Source of the DNA: Atrina japonica
Taxonomy: Eukaryota; Mollusca; Bivalvia; Pterioida; Pinnidae
Assembly (NCBI GenBank): GCA_030159075.1
Contig: BROG01000258.1
Span: forward strand, 186,001 to 250,000
Direction of reading: 5' to 3'
DNA length: 64,000 nt
Made by a program: the position numbers and the translations under genes. Every line of letters begins with the position of its first letter. The stretch's first letter is position 1. A model generated the notes under the pieces. That model made no database searches and had not been told where the DNA came from. It was given only the letters and a program-made list of their open reading frames with translations. Below are positions 36,701-51,700 of the stretch, piece by piece.

Positions 36701-39700
36701 AAAAGATGCTGATCATTTTGCAGCTTCCCATACTCATTTGGTATAAGGTCAATGTTATTTTTTTTAATTCTGTTGATAAAAAGTATATAAAAATTCTAAT
36801 TCAGTATGCTACCAGTATGCCATAACTTGACTTGCAAGACACTTGAGACAGTAATAACAACACATTTTTACTGTACCAGTATGCCATAACTTGACTTGCA
36901 AGATACTTGAGACAGTAATAACAACACGGTTGTACTGTACCAGTATGCCATAACTTGACTTGCAAGACACTTGAGACAGTAATAACAACACGGTTGTACT
37001 GTACCAGTATGCCATAACTTGACTTGCAAGACACTTGAGACAGTAATAACAACACGGTTGTACTGTACCAGTATGCCATAACTTGACTTGCAAGACACTT
37101 GAGACAGTAATAACAACACGTTTGTACTGTACCAGTATGCCATAACTTGACTTGCAAGACACTTGAGACAGTAATAACAACATGGTTGTACTGTACCAGT
37201 ATGCCATAACTTGACTTGCAAGACACTTGAGACAGTAATAACAACACGGTTGTACTGTACCAGTATGCCATAACTTGACTTGCAAGACACTTGAGACAGT
37301 AATAAACAACACGGTTGTACTGTACCAGTATGCCATAACTTGACTTGCAAGACACTTGAGACAGTAATAACAACACGGTTGTACTGTACCAGTATGCCAT
37401 AACTTGACTTGCAAGACACTTGAGACAGTAATAACAACACGGTTGTACTGTACCAGTATGCCATAACTTGACTTGCAAGACACCTGAGACAGTAATAACA
37501 ACACGGTTGTACTGTACCAGTATGCCATAACTTGACTTGCAAGACACCTGAGACAGTAATAACAACACGGTTGTACTGTACCAGTATGCCATAACTTGAC
37601 TTGCAAGACACTTGAGACAGTAATAACAACGCACTCTCTCACTGATCTTTTCATTCTAGCCTTCTGTAAGTAAACTGGAAAACATCTATATATAATCACT
37701 TTATACTCCAGTTTGGCCACAAACTTGCACTGATTTGAGGTCAAAATCACCATGAAGGCATGATATAAACAATTAATAAAGTATGATGCTCTAACCAATC
37801 GGTTCAGTTTTTTGTGGTTATAATTATATTTTATTGTTAATCATGACAATAATAAGGTTGGCCTGGTATGATACTTTCTACAATACTTTGAACAGAAATA
37901 TTGAAAGTTTCATTTGTTAACCAGACATCATAATACACTGTATATATTTTTTTAATTTTTATATTCTGTATTTCTAAAACCTTGCTACATATGCAGTTAT
38001 TAACTAAAGCCAAAAGAACCTGAAGATACACTAACATAGATTACGGTTGACTGGAGAAAGAAAAATAATGAAATTGATTTCTTTTATTCTTGTTTTTAAA
38101 TGTGTCCCACATTTGCATGAACTGCTCTACATTATTAACACTTCAAAATACAAACCATTCAAATGATAAAATGCTAAATATACGAGGTAAAAAGAATTTT
38201 TGTTTTTAGTACATGTACACAGGTAGGTAATTTACAACAATCAATAACTATTAAAGGTAAGACAAATCAGGCATAACAGAACAAACAGTATCAGCCTGTA
38301 ATTTTAAATCATTTAAAGTAGGCTTGATTACACACTGATAAGAAATTATCAATTTTAATGAGTAAAATGATTAACTGCAGTATATGCATGCACCCTTCCA
38401 TACGACTGATGAAGAATGCAGGTACTCACTTTATGACATAAGAATTCATACCCCTCTACCAAAAAGCAAATGTCTGCATAAGGATGAGAGTATTCTGGTT
38501 CAAATGGAAGCTCTCCCTGGATCTGTCAGAAAAGTGATAGATAATCAATTTCTACATAATAATGATACTTACATAACCCTATCATCATCAGGTATCATAA
38601 TAGAGGACAATTTCTACATAATAATATAGGACACCCTATCATTCAGGTACATAATAATGACAATTTCTACATTACATAACTTACCCCTATCATCATCAGG
38701 TATCATAATAGAGGACAATTTCTACATAATAATGATACTTACATAACCCTATCATCCTCCAGTATCATAATAGAGACAATTTCTACATAATTGTACATCA
38801 ATCAATGAGGACAATTTCTACATATAATAACTTACATAACCCATCATCATCAGGTATCATAATAGAGGACAATTTTCTACATAATAATGATACTTACATA
38901 ACCCTATCATCCTCCAGTATCATAATAGAGGACAATTTGTACATAATAATGATACTTACATAACCCTATCATCCTCCAGTATCATAATACAGGACAATTT
39001 CTACATAATAATGATACTTACATAACCCTATCATCCTCCAGTATCATAATAGAGGACAATTTCTACATAATAATGATACTTACATAACCCTATCATCATC
39101 AGGTATCATAATAGAGGACAATTTCTACATAATAATGATACTTACATAACCCCATCATCATCAGGTATCATAATAGAGGACAATTTCTACATAATAATGA
39201 TACTTACATAACCCCATCATCATCAGGTATCATAATAGAGGACAATTTCTACATAATAATGATACTTACATAACCCCATCATCATCAGGTATCATAATAG
39301 AGGACAATTTGTACATAATAATGATACTTACATAACCCTATCATCATCAGGTATCATAATAGAGGACAATTTGTACATAATAATGATACTTACATAACCC
39401 TACCATCATCATCAGGTATCATAATAGAGGACAATTTCTACATAATAATGATACTTACATAACCCTATCATCATCAGGTATCATAATAGAGGACAATTTG
39501 TACATAATAATGATACTTACATAACCCTATCATCATCAGGTATCATAATAGAGGACAATTTGTACATAATAATGATACTTACATAACCCTATCATCATCA
39601 GGTATCATAATAGAGGACAATTTGTACATAATAATGATACTTACATAACCCTATCATCATCAGGTATCATAATAGAGGACAATTTCTACATAATAATGAT

Positions 39701-42700
39701 ACTTACATAACCCCATCATCATCAGGTATCATAATAGAGGACAATTTCTACATAATAATGATACTTACATAACCCTATCATCCTCCAGTATCATAATAGA
39801 GGACAATTTGTACATAATAATGATACTTACATAACCCCATCATCATCAGGTATCATAATAGAGGACAATTTCTACATAATAATGATACTTACATAACCCT
39901 ATCATCATCAGGTATCATAATAGAGGACAATTTGTACATAATAATGATACTTACATAACCCCATCATCATCAGGTATCATAATAGAGGACAATTTCTACA
40001 TAATAATGATACTTACATAACCCCATCATCATCAGGTATCATAATAGAGGACAATTTCTACATAATAATGATACTTACATAACCCCATCATCCTCCAGTA
40101 TCATAATAGAGGACAATTTCTACATAATAATGATACTTACATAATACATCATCAGGTAATAGGACAATTTCTACATAATAATGATACTTACATAACCTAT
40201 CATATCAGGTATAATAGAAGGACAATTTCTACATAATAATGATACTTACATAACCCTATCATCATCAGGTATCATAATAGAGGACAATTTCTACATAATA
40301 ATGATACTTACATAACCCTATCATCATCAGGTATCATAATAGAGGACATTTCTACATAATAATGATACTTACATAACCCATCATATTATCATAATAGAGG
40401 ACAATTTCTACATAATAATGATACTTACATAACCCTATCATCATCAGGTATCATAATAGAGGACAATTTCTACATAATAATGATACTTACATAACCCCAT
40501 CATCATCAGGTATCATAATAGAGGACAATTTCTACATAATAATGATACTTACAAAACCCCATCATCATCAGGTATCATAATAGAGGACAATTTCTACATA
40601 ATAATGATACTTACATAACCCTACCATCATCAGGTATCATAATAGAGGACAATTTCTACATAATAATGATACTTACATAACCCTATCACCCTCCAGTATC
40701 ATAATAGAGGACAATTTCTACATAATAATGATACTTACATAACCTATCATCATCAGGTATCATAATAGAGGACAATTTCTACATAATAATGATACTTACA
40801 TAACCCTATCATCATCAGGTATCATAATAGAGGACAATTTCTACATAATAATGATACTTACATAACCCTATCACCCTCCAGTATCATAATAGAGGACAAT
40901 TTCTACATAATAATGATACTTACAAAACCCCATCATCATCAGGTATCATAATAGAGGACAATTTCTACATAATAATGATACTTACATAACCCTACCATCA
41001 TCAGGTATCATAATAGAGGACAATTTCTACATAATAATGATACTTACATAACCCTATCACCCTCCAGTATCATAATAGTACGGTCTGTCCAATTGTAATA
41101 GACCTGTCTATTATGGCCTTTTGGGTTGAAAGAGTTCAAGAATAGATCACACATACAACATAGCAAATCAAAACATTAAAACTGCCAAATAAATTCTGTA
41201 CATAATACACACTGCGCATTTCATATTATTGTACAGTATTAATAGTTTTCAATATTTATTTTGTTTATAGCTAAATAAAGTAATACAGCTGCTGATGTCA
41301 GACCATGTCAGTACAATTATTTTTCTTTTAAGCTGGTTTGTTTGTTTGAATAATAATATAATCCACACGCAACAATTTTTCAGTAATACATGAATGAAAG
41401 CCATCAGGTAAACAAGTAAACTGGCAAACTTTCTCACAAAAAAGCTTACGTTCCAGTGGGGCTCTAAATGCACTGATCTGAGAACAGAGACTGGTTTAAA
41501 GTGCTCTTAGCTTTAAGCCACGCATATCCCATTTAAGATAATACATGATGCGTGTAACAGTAGGCTCATTGGACCTTAAAAATCACCTCAGTGGAATGTA
41601 TTTTACGAAAAATATTCTGAAAAGCAACCAAAAGCATGGTGGTGATCACTGAACAATAGGGAAAAACAGCGCAAAATATGAAACTATTCATTTAAAAGGG
41701 GAAATAACTCCCATAAGGATCAACCTGACAATTTAATTCCTGTTGACACTTTCGTAGATCTTTAGTACTGAACATTTTTGCTTCTTTCTCTTTTTATCTA
41801 TTATTCTTTTCAAGATAATAGGACAAAACTGTCATAAACATGAGAAATCCAATAAAAGGGGAAATAACTCCCAAAAGGGGCAACCTGACACTTTCAACCC
41901 TCTTAACTTTTTTGTAGATCTTTGCATGCTGAGCATTTTTAATTCACTTTCTTTTTATCTGTTATACTTTTCAAGATATTAAGACAAAACTACAAAAAAA
42001 TGAAAAATCCACTTAAATGGGGAAATAACTCCCAAATGGGGCAACCTGACAATTTTGGCCCTACTGATCTTTGCATGCTGAACATTTTCTCTTCTTTCAC
42101 TTTTACTCTACCTACATGTATTATACTTTTCAAGATAATGTTAAAAAACATGAAAAATCCACTTAACAAGGAAAAACTCCCATAAGGGGCAACCTGATAA
42201 TTTTGGCCCTGTTGATATTTTTGTAGATCTTTGCATGCTGAGCATTTTTGCATCTTTCTTTTTTACTCTACCTATTATACTTTTCAAGATAATGTCAAAA
42301 AACATTCAAAAACATGAAAAATCCACTTAAAAGGGAAAATAACTCCCATAAGTGGCAACCTGACAATTTCAGCTCTCTTTGAATTTTTGGTTACAATTGG
42401 CCTACTGGTTCTTGAGAAGAAGATGTTTGAATGCGAAAGTTAACAGATGGATGACGGATGCCGAACCTTTGGCTCATAGCAATAGCTCACCTTGCCCTTT
42501 GGGACAGGTGAGCTAAAAAATAGCAAATAAATAGATGAATAAACAAAATAGAAATTATATAAAATTACACAGCAATAAGTTGACAGGTATGAAAAGTTAC
42601 AACTGTAGACTGCACAGAAATTTGATATACAGAGAAATAATGTGCATTAGATATCAAACACAATATAATCTACTCTGTTGGTAGGTGGATCTGTTTGTAC

Positions 42701-45700
42701 ACCATACAAATTATTTTAATTCAGCTGTTCATTATGAATGACCGCTGATGTGGATTACATATGCATTTCGTGTTACATAGGACTTGACATAAAGATGCTT
42801 TTGTTGCTTCACAAAATAAGATCTGTCTATCAATAACAATTACAGTAAAACTTGCTTATAACAAATTTCAAGGGACCTTCTTTTTCAATTCATTATAAGG
42901 ACAGTTTATAGTATAGTTATAGCAATGTGGGCTGAAGAGCAATGTCGTAAAACCACAGTCCAGAATCGCTATGCTCTTTCCTACCCCTTGTCTCATGCTA
43001 TGCTCTTTCCTACCCCTTGTCTCATGCTATGCTCTTTCCTACCCCTTGTCTCATGCTATGCTCTTTCCTACCCCTTGTCTCATGCTATGCTCTTCCTACC
43101 CCTATGCTATGCTCTCTCCTACCCCTCTCATGCTATGCTCTTTCCTACCCCTTGTCTCATGCTATGCTCTTTCCTACCCCTTGTCTCATGCTATGCTCTT
43201 TCCTACCCCTTGTCTCATGCTATGCTCTCTCCTACCCCTTGTCTCATGCTATGCTCTCTCCTACCCCTCTCATACCCCTTGTCTCATGCTATGCTCTCTC
43301 CTACCCCTTGTCTCATGCTATGCTCTCTCCTACCCCTTGTCTCATGCTATGCTCTTTCCTACTTTGTCTCATGCTATGCTCTTTCCTACCCCTTGTCTCA
43401 TGCTATGCTCTTTCCTACCCCTTGTCTCATGCTATGTTCTTTCCTACCCCTTGTCTCATGCTATGCTCTTTCCTACCCCTTGTCTCATGCTATGCTCTTT
43501 CCTACCCCTTGTCTCACGCTATGCTCTTTCCTACCCCTGTCTCTCTCTTTCCTACCCCTTGTCTCATGCTATGCTCTTTCCTACCCCTTGTCTCATGCTA
43601 TGCTCTCTCCTACCCCTTGTCTCATGCTATGCTCTCTCCTACCCCTTGTCTCATTGCTCTTTCACCCCTTGCTCATGCTATGCTCTTTCCTACCCCTTGT
43701 CTCATGCTATGCTCTTTCCTACCCCTTGTCTCATGCTATGCTCTCTCCTACCCCTTGTCTCATGCTATGCTCTCTCCTACCCCTTGTCTCATGCTATGCT
43801 CTTTCCTACCCCTTGTCTCATGCTATGCTCTCTCCTACCCCTTGTCTCATGCTATGCTCTTTCCTACCCCTTGTCTCATGCTATGCTCTTTCCTACCCCT
43901 TGTCTCATGCTATGCTCTTTCCTACCCCTTGTCTCATGCTATGCTCTTTCCTTCTCCTACCCCTTGTCTCATGCTATGCTGCTACTTTCCTATACCCCCC
44001 TTGTCTCATGCTATGCTCTTTCCTCCCCTACCCGCTATGCTCTTTCACCCCTGTCTATGCTCTTTCCTACCCCTTGTCTCATGCTATGCTCTCTCCTATG
44101 TCTCATGCTATGCTCTCTCCTACCCCTTGTCTCATGCTATGCTCTTTCCTATGTCTCATGCTATGCTCTCTACCCCCTTGTCTCATGCTATGCTCTTTCC
44201 TACCCCTTGTCTCATGCTATGCTCTCTCCTACCCCTTGTCTCATGCTATGCTCTTTCCTACCCCTTGTCTCATGCTATGCTCTTTCCTACCCCTTGTCTC
44301 ATGCAACCCAAATCTCTTTTACATATTTTATTATTCATAAAGCCATAGCCAATCAAGTAAATTGTGCTTGCATTTGTCAGCCAATCACTTCTGGCTTTAA
44401 AACAATTTCATAATAGTATTGGACCAACAGACTGTGCAATAACTTCTGTTGCTGATCACAACTACTGTGATTGGATAAACCAGATAACCTACTCTATTCC
44501 TTATAAATATTCATTACCTATGAAAGATTTCCGTCGCATGAGACCACGGGTAGGAAAGAGCATAGCGATTCCAGGTCGTGGTCATACCAAGATGGCTGAA
44601 GGGTTACAATGCAATTTGTTAAGAACAAAAATCACTTTGAATTCATGCTAAAAAAGGGACTTTCCAGGAAATGAAAAGAAAACAGAAACTTTTTGTTCCT
44701 TTTTATTTACAGAAATGATTTAATCAAAGTGTATGCTGCATACTTATGCTTGGTGAAAAAGTCAAGAATTACCTTCATCATAATACTATGCATCAAGGGC
44801 AAACATTTGTTACATGTATTTAAAATTTGTTACATGTATTTAAAATTTGTTATTTGTTACATGTATTTAAAATTTGTTAAAAATTTTTTTTCAAGTAAGA
44901 ATATATAGAGGTGAAGTTGGGTAATAGTTATTCATGTTTATTGATTTGTTGATATGCACCAATTCTACAAAGCGAGTACCAGTATGTTATAGTCATGATT
45001 TACTGTATACGTAATACATGTATGGTCTAAATAAAACAATGCTGTAATGGGGTGCTTCATAGATCTAGATCTAGACACACTGATAAAATTTTGCTGATTC
45101 TTCCTTTAAAAACATCTCAAAAATAAAATAAACTTGATAAAAGGACTCCTGCAGTGTTACTTAATAATGTTATGATCTCAAGAACTAAGTCATTTATAAG
45201 GATTTTTTAAAATCCCATAAATCTGATAAATACTGCCAAATATTTGCTGCACGTGTAATCCAACTCGACTGGGTTTTATCTATAATATGAACTACTTGTA
45301 AGGCAATGCCTTCAAAGCGAGTGCAGCTAATTTTACAATAGTGGGAGATAGCATTCACTGGGTGTCTATCTGGTTTCACGAGGGTAACATCTGTCCAACA
45401 AAATGATATCAGAATTGAGTTGTGACATCACAGGACATAAGCACTTCTGTAAAAAAATAAAGACCAGAAAAAAATCTCCCAAATGTTTGATTTGAATACG
45501 TTTTTGTGTAGAGTGACTTAAGTATCAGGTTGATGGGGTCCAGTCTGGAGAACTTTTTAGTCTCTACAGTGTACAACTTCTGACACAGTTCTGTCAGTTT
45601 GTATGTTGTGTACACATCTTATTCATGAGTCTGCTAGCTGTACTCTCTATAAAGCAACATACCAAATTTAAACTTCAGGAAAAACTTTATTTGTATGAAA

Positions 45701-48700
45701 CTTTAAAACTGTTACATACATGCAAATTGACCAAAAAATGGATGGAAAAATAATACATGTATCTTTGAGCTTGTGGGCATAAAAATAAAAAAGAGGCTAA
45801 CAATTCCTCACATCAGATTGTAGAAGGAAAGTGCTAGAGGATGATAAAAACATCTATGGAGACACCATTCAATCACTTGTAATGAAACTTTACAGCATCA
45901 CCAGGATTGGTGATGCTGTAAAGTTTTATTACAAGTGATAACGAATCCTGGTGATGCTGTAAAGTTTTATTACAAGTGATTGAATGGTGTCTTCATCTTC
46001 TTTCAGTTTGGTACCTGACAGTATTCAGTGAAATGTGAAGGCTGTACTGATGTCATTATATGAAGGACCAACATTCCTTGATGGAATATTATAGCTAGAC
46101 CGTCCTTCTTGGAAACAGCCTCAAAGCCCCATAGGGAGTACATATCTCTCATAGACTGCCCTCCTTGATGTATGCATGTCTGGTGTGAATACTGGAGGGT
46201 GTATAATAGATCTGTCTGTTCAGGACTGGATTTCCACCAGCTATCTAAAGAGCCTGATGAGACATACAAACACAGATAATCTGTCTGGCTCAGCCAGTCC
46301 CTTTTATATACATTCTTACCCCTATATCTGGCATAGGGGAGAGTAGTGGGAGATTACTCACATCTGAAAAACCAAACCAGAAAAATTCCAAGTCACTTTA
46401 TATGTTATATCAATCAGTGCAATGTTAAGCTTGCTCGAAGTAAAACATTTTTGACCTATTTATTTTTGAAAAACAAAACCATGATGGTACATCTTATGAA
46501 TTATACATCTTATAAACATAAGAAATAATGTATTGCAAAAGAGAAATCTCTTACAAATGTTGAAAGTTCCTGTGGTAAGGCCATATCTGCAAGGGTTCCT
46601 AAGTCTAGCTGCACTAGGAGTGAATTATCATCTGGTTCAATGGTCAGTGTTGTAATTTGTACACCAGGTTTTGAAGATTCTAGGGATTGAAATAATAAAC
46701 AAAAAATAGTGAAAGATTACAAAGCTCACCTCATACCAAAATATATCCCCAACTTAACCTGACCTCAATTAATTATTTTAACAATAGCACTGAAATATAC
46801 ATTTTGTACTTCGCCTATCAAACAGGGTCGTTTTTGCAAAATACAGGACTAACACAGCATTTGAAGTATAGTACCAGTATGTGTTAGGAATACAGTAATC
46901 CTGCATCTGAAGTGTAGTACCAGTATGTGCTAGGAATACAGTAATCCTGCATCTGAAGTAGAGTACCAGTATGTGCTAGGAATACAGGAGTAATCCTGCA
47001 TCTGCAGTAGAGTACCAGTATGTGCTAGGAATACAGTAATCCTGCATCTGAAGTAGAGTACCAGTATGTGCTAGGAATACAGTAATTCTGAATCTGCAGT
47101 AGAGTACCAGTATGTGCTACGAATACAGTAATCCTGCATCTGCAGTAGAGTACCAGTATGTGCTAGGAATACAGTAATCCTGCATCTGCAGTAGAGTACC
47201 AGTATGTGCTAGGAATACAATAATCCTGCATCTGAAGTATAGTACCAGTATGTGCTAGGAATACATGAGTAATCCTGCATCTGAAGTGTAGTACCAGTAT
47301 GTGCTAGGAATACAGGAGTAATCCTGCATCTGAAGTATAGTACCAGTATGTGCTAGGAATACAGTAATCCTGCATCTGAAGTATAGTACCAGTATGTGCT
47401 AGGAATACAATAATCCTGCATCTGAAGTATAGTACCAGTATGTGCTAGGAATACAGGAGTGATCCTGCATCTATAGTACCAGTATGTGCTAGGAATACAG
47501 GAGTAATTCTGCATCTGAAGTGTAGTACCAGTATATGCTAGGAATACAGGAGTGATCCTGCATCTGAAGTATAGTACCAGTATGTGCCAGGAATACAGGA
47601 GTGATCCTGCATCTGAAGTGTAGTACCAGTATGTGCTAGGAATACAGTAATTCTGAATCTGCAGTAGAGTACCAGTATGTGCTAGGAATACAGGAGTTAT
47701 CCTGCATCTGAAGTAGAATACCGGTATGTGCTAGGAATACAGGAATAATCCTGCATCTGCAGTATAGTAACAGTATGTGCTAGGAATACAGTAATCCTGC
47801 ATCTGCAGTAGAGTACCAGTATGTGCTAGGAATACAGGAGTAATCCTGCATCTGAAGTATAGTACCAGTATGTGCTATGAATACAGTAATCCTGCATCTG
47901 AAGTATAGTACCAGTATGTGCTAGGAATACAGTAATTCTGCATCTGAAGTATAGTACCAGTATGTGCTAGGAATACAATAATCCTGCATCTGAAGTATAG
48001 TACCAGTATGTGCTAGGAATACAGGAGTAATTCTGCATCTGAAGTGTAGTACCAGTATGTGCTAGGAATACAATAATCCTGCATCTGAAGTATAGTACCA
48101 GTATGTGCTAGGAATACAGGAGTAATTATGCATCTAAAGTGTAGTACCAGTATATGCTAGGAATACAGGAGTGATCCTGCATCTGAAGTATAGTACCAGT
48201 ATGTGCTAGGAATACAGGAGTGATCCTGCATCTGGAGTGATCCTGTACCAGTATGTGCTAGGAATACAGTAATTCTGGAAGTCTGCAGGAATACAGTAAG
48301 TACCAGTATGTGCTAGGAATACAGGAGTTATCCTGCATCTGAAGTAGAATACCGGTATGTGCTAGGAATACAGGAATAATCCTGCATCTGCAGTATAGTA
48401 ACAGTATGTGCTAGGAATACAGTAATCCTGCATCTGCAGTAGAGTACCAGTATGTGCTAGGAATACAGGAGTAATCCTGCATCTGAAGTAAAGTACCAGT
48501 ATGTGCTAGGAATACAGTAATCCTGCATCTGAAGTAGAGTACCAGTATGTGCTAGAAATACAGGACTAATCTTGCATCTGAAGTATAGTACCAGTATGCG
48601 CTAGGAATCATAAGAAAAATATGTCATATGCAGAGAGTAGTGTGTGGTACATTTCAATTGATGGAAGGAGAGTAGTTTGTGGTATTTTTCAATTTATGGA

Positions 48701-51700
48701 AAGAAGAGTAGTTTGTGGTATTTTTCAACTTAAGGAAGGAGAGTAGTTTGGTATTTTTCAAAATACGGAAGGAGCATAGTTTGTTGTATTTTTCAATTTA
48801 TGGAAGGAAGAGTAGTTTGTGGCATTTTTTAACTTATGACAGAAGAGTAGTTTGGTATTTTTCAATATACAGAAGGAGAGTAGTTTGTGGTATATTTCAA
48901 TTTATGGAAGGAAGAGTAGTTTGTGGTATTTTTCAATTTATGGATGGTAGAGTAGCTTGTGGCATTTTTCAGCTTCCGGAAGGAGAGTAGTTTGTAGTTT
49001 ATTTCAATTTAAGGAAGGAGGAGTAGTTTGTGGTATTTTTCAACTTACGGAAAGAGAGAAGTTTGTGGTATTTTTTAATTAATGAAAGGAAGAGTAGTTT
49101 GTGGCATTTTTCAACATATGGAAGGAGTAGTTTGTGGCATTTTTCAACTTACAGAGAGAGAGTAGTATTTTCAACTTACGGAAGGAGAGTAATTTGTGGT
49201 ATTTTTCAACTTACGGAAGGAGAGTTGTTTGTGGTATATTTCAACATACAGAAGGAGAGTAGTTTGTGGCATTTTTCAACTTACAGAGAGAGAGTAGTAT
49301 TTTCAACTTACGGAAGGAGAGTAGTTTGTGGCATTTTTCAACTTACGGAAGGAGAGTTGTTTGTGGTATATTTCAACATACAGAAGGAGAGTAGTTTGTG
49401 GCATTTTTCAACTTACAAAAGGAGAGTTGTTTCTGGTATATTTCAATTTATGGAAGGAAGAGTAGTTTGTGGTATTTTTCAGCTGACAGAAGGAGAGTAG
49501 TTTGTGGTATTTTCAACTTACAAAAGGAGAGTTGTTTGTGGTATATTTCAATTTATGGAAGGAAGAGTAGTTTGTGGCATTTTTCAACTTATGAAAGGAG
49601 AGTTGTTTGTAGTATATTTCAATTTATGGAAGGAAGAGTAGATTGTGGCATTTTTCAACTTACGGAAGGAGAGTTGGTTATGGTATTTTCCAACATAATG
49701 AGAGAGAGTACTTTGTGGTATTTTTCAACTTAAGGAATGGGGTAGTTTGGTATTTTTCAAAATACGGAAGGAGAGTAGTTTGGTATTTTTCAACATACGG
49801 AAGGAGAGTAGTTTGGTATTTTTCAACTTACAGAAGGAGAGTAGTTTGAGGTATATTTCAATTTACGGAAGGAGAGTACTTTGTGGCATTTTTCAACTTA
49901 CGGAAGGAGAGTTGTTTGTGGTATTTTTCAACATACGGAAAGATAGTAGTTTGTGGAATTTATCAACATACGGAAAGATAGTAGTTTGTGGAATTTTTCA
50001 ATTTATGGAATGAGAGTAGTTTGTGGTATTTTTCAGCTGACAGAAGGAGAGTAGTTTGTGGTATTTTCAACTTACAAAAGGAGAGTTGTTTGTGGTATAT
50101 TTCAATTTATGGAAGGAAGAGTAGTTTGTGGCATTTTTCAACTTATGAAAGGAGAGTTGTTTGTAGTATATTTCAATTTATGGAAGGAAGAGCAGATTGT
50201 GGCATTTTTCAACTTACGGAAGGAGAGCTGATTGTGGTATTTTCCAACATAATGAGAGAGAGTACTTTGTGGTATTTTTCAACTTAAGGAAGGAGAGTAG
50301 TTTGGTATTTTTCAAAATACGGAAGGAGAGTAGTTTGGTATTTTTCAACATACGGAAGGAGAGTAGTTTGGTATTTTTCAACTTACAGAAGGAGAGTTGT
50401 TTGAGGTTTATTTCAATTTACGGAAGGAGAGTACTTTGTGGCATTTTTTCAACATACGGAAAGATAGTAGTTTGTGGAATTTTTCAATTTATGGAATGAG
50501 AGTAGTTTGTGGTATTTTTCAGCTGACAGAAGGAGAGTAGTTTGAGGTATAGACAGAAGGAGAGTAGTTTGTGGTATAGTTCAATTTATAGAAGGAGAGT
50601 AGTTTGTGGTATTTTTCAGCTGACAGGAGAGTAGTTTGTGGTATTTTTAAGCTGACAGGAGAGTAGTTTGTTTTATTTTTAAGCTGACAGGAGAGTTGTT
50701 TGTGGTATATTCAATTTATGGAAGGAGAGTAGTTTGTGGTATTTTTATCTATAAGGAAAGAGAGTAATTGTGGTATGTTTCAACTTACGGAAGGAGACCA
50801 GTTTGTTGTATTTTTCATCCAATTCTTCCATGAGTTTGTAGAATTTGCACTGTTTGGCAAGCCTCTTGAAGTCTTCCAGAAAGTTTACATGTAATTCAAT
50901 ATGACCTAAATAAAACACAATTTTACATATAATATATCATATTGTTTTTATCATGTTTATAATAATTCTACTTGATTTAAAGTTTGTTTTGTTTATTTAA
51001 AATATGTTTTATGTCTTCCAACAATTTTTCAGTTATACAATGTATGGTGATGATCAATTTTTCATGGTGAGGGACAGAACCCAGTTACAATGTACCTAAC
51101 CCTAAGCCTAACCCTGTACCTGGGAAGAACTCAAGACCACTGACCTTCTGAAACAAAATGTCATGTTAGAGAAGAAATTTTAAAATAAGGAAAGGTTGCA
51201 ACATAAAAACACAATTCTGTAATGTAAACTTTAGCACAGGCAGTGTGACTTCACGGAGACTTTTTATATGAAAAAAAAATTAAAAAATGAATTTCTTGAA
51301 TGAAACTTAACTCTGGATAAGCCCGACACTATCTGAAAATGCCTGTTACATGTATGCAATAGATGCTGAAATTAATTTAAGTTTATAATAGGAGGATATT
51401 GGGTCAGTCTTAATTTCAAAGCTTTCAAAATCTCAGAAAAAGCACATGTAACATTTAAAGTCTTAGTCACAACAGGATGCACAGGTTTTTAAATTGTGCG
51501 TCCTCTGCGTTTTTAGCCAGAGGTGAGATTCATAGAGGTCGTGGGGATAAAAAAAAGTAGCAGTCAATTTTTTGTAAGTTGGGACTAAGAACGACATATA
51601 TTAATGGGAAATCGCATAGTTTGTTGGACATACTCAACATCCATTGTAACTGCTTACAGCCAGTCTGCGTGCTCGAAATTTTGCAAGAAGGTCATACGTG

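Noticed and set aside
36801..37798. Minus-strand frames of 250-330 codons with repeats
   Set aside because: Generated by the 64-bp minisatellite in an ABTB1 intron; no splice or start context.
38545..41078. CRISPR-like regular repeats
   Set aside because: Units are contiguous with no unique spacers, and the genome is animal; it is a minisatellite.
42925..44413. Three + strand open frames of 440-480 codons
   Set aside because: All arise from a 29-bp tandem unit without stop codons in any frame; the three proteins are rotations of the same repeat.
48715..50499. A run of + strand frames with aromatic repeats
   Set aside because: Antisense products of the 35-bp array derived from exon 6.
51096..51115. 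Telomere
   Set aside because: Only three CCTAA(G/C)C-like units; an interstitial patch within an intron.
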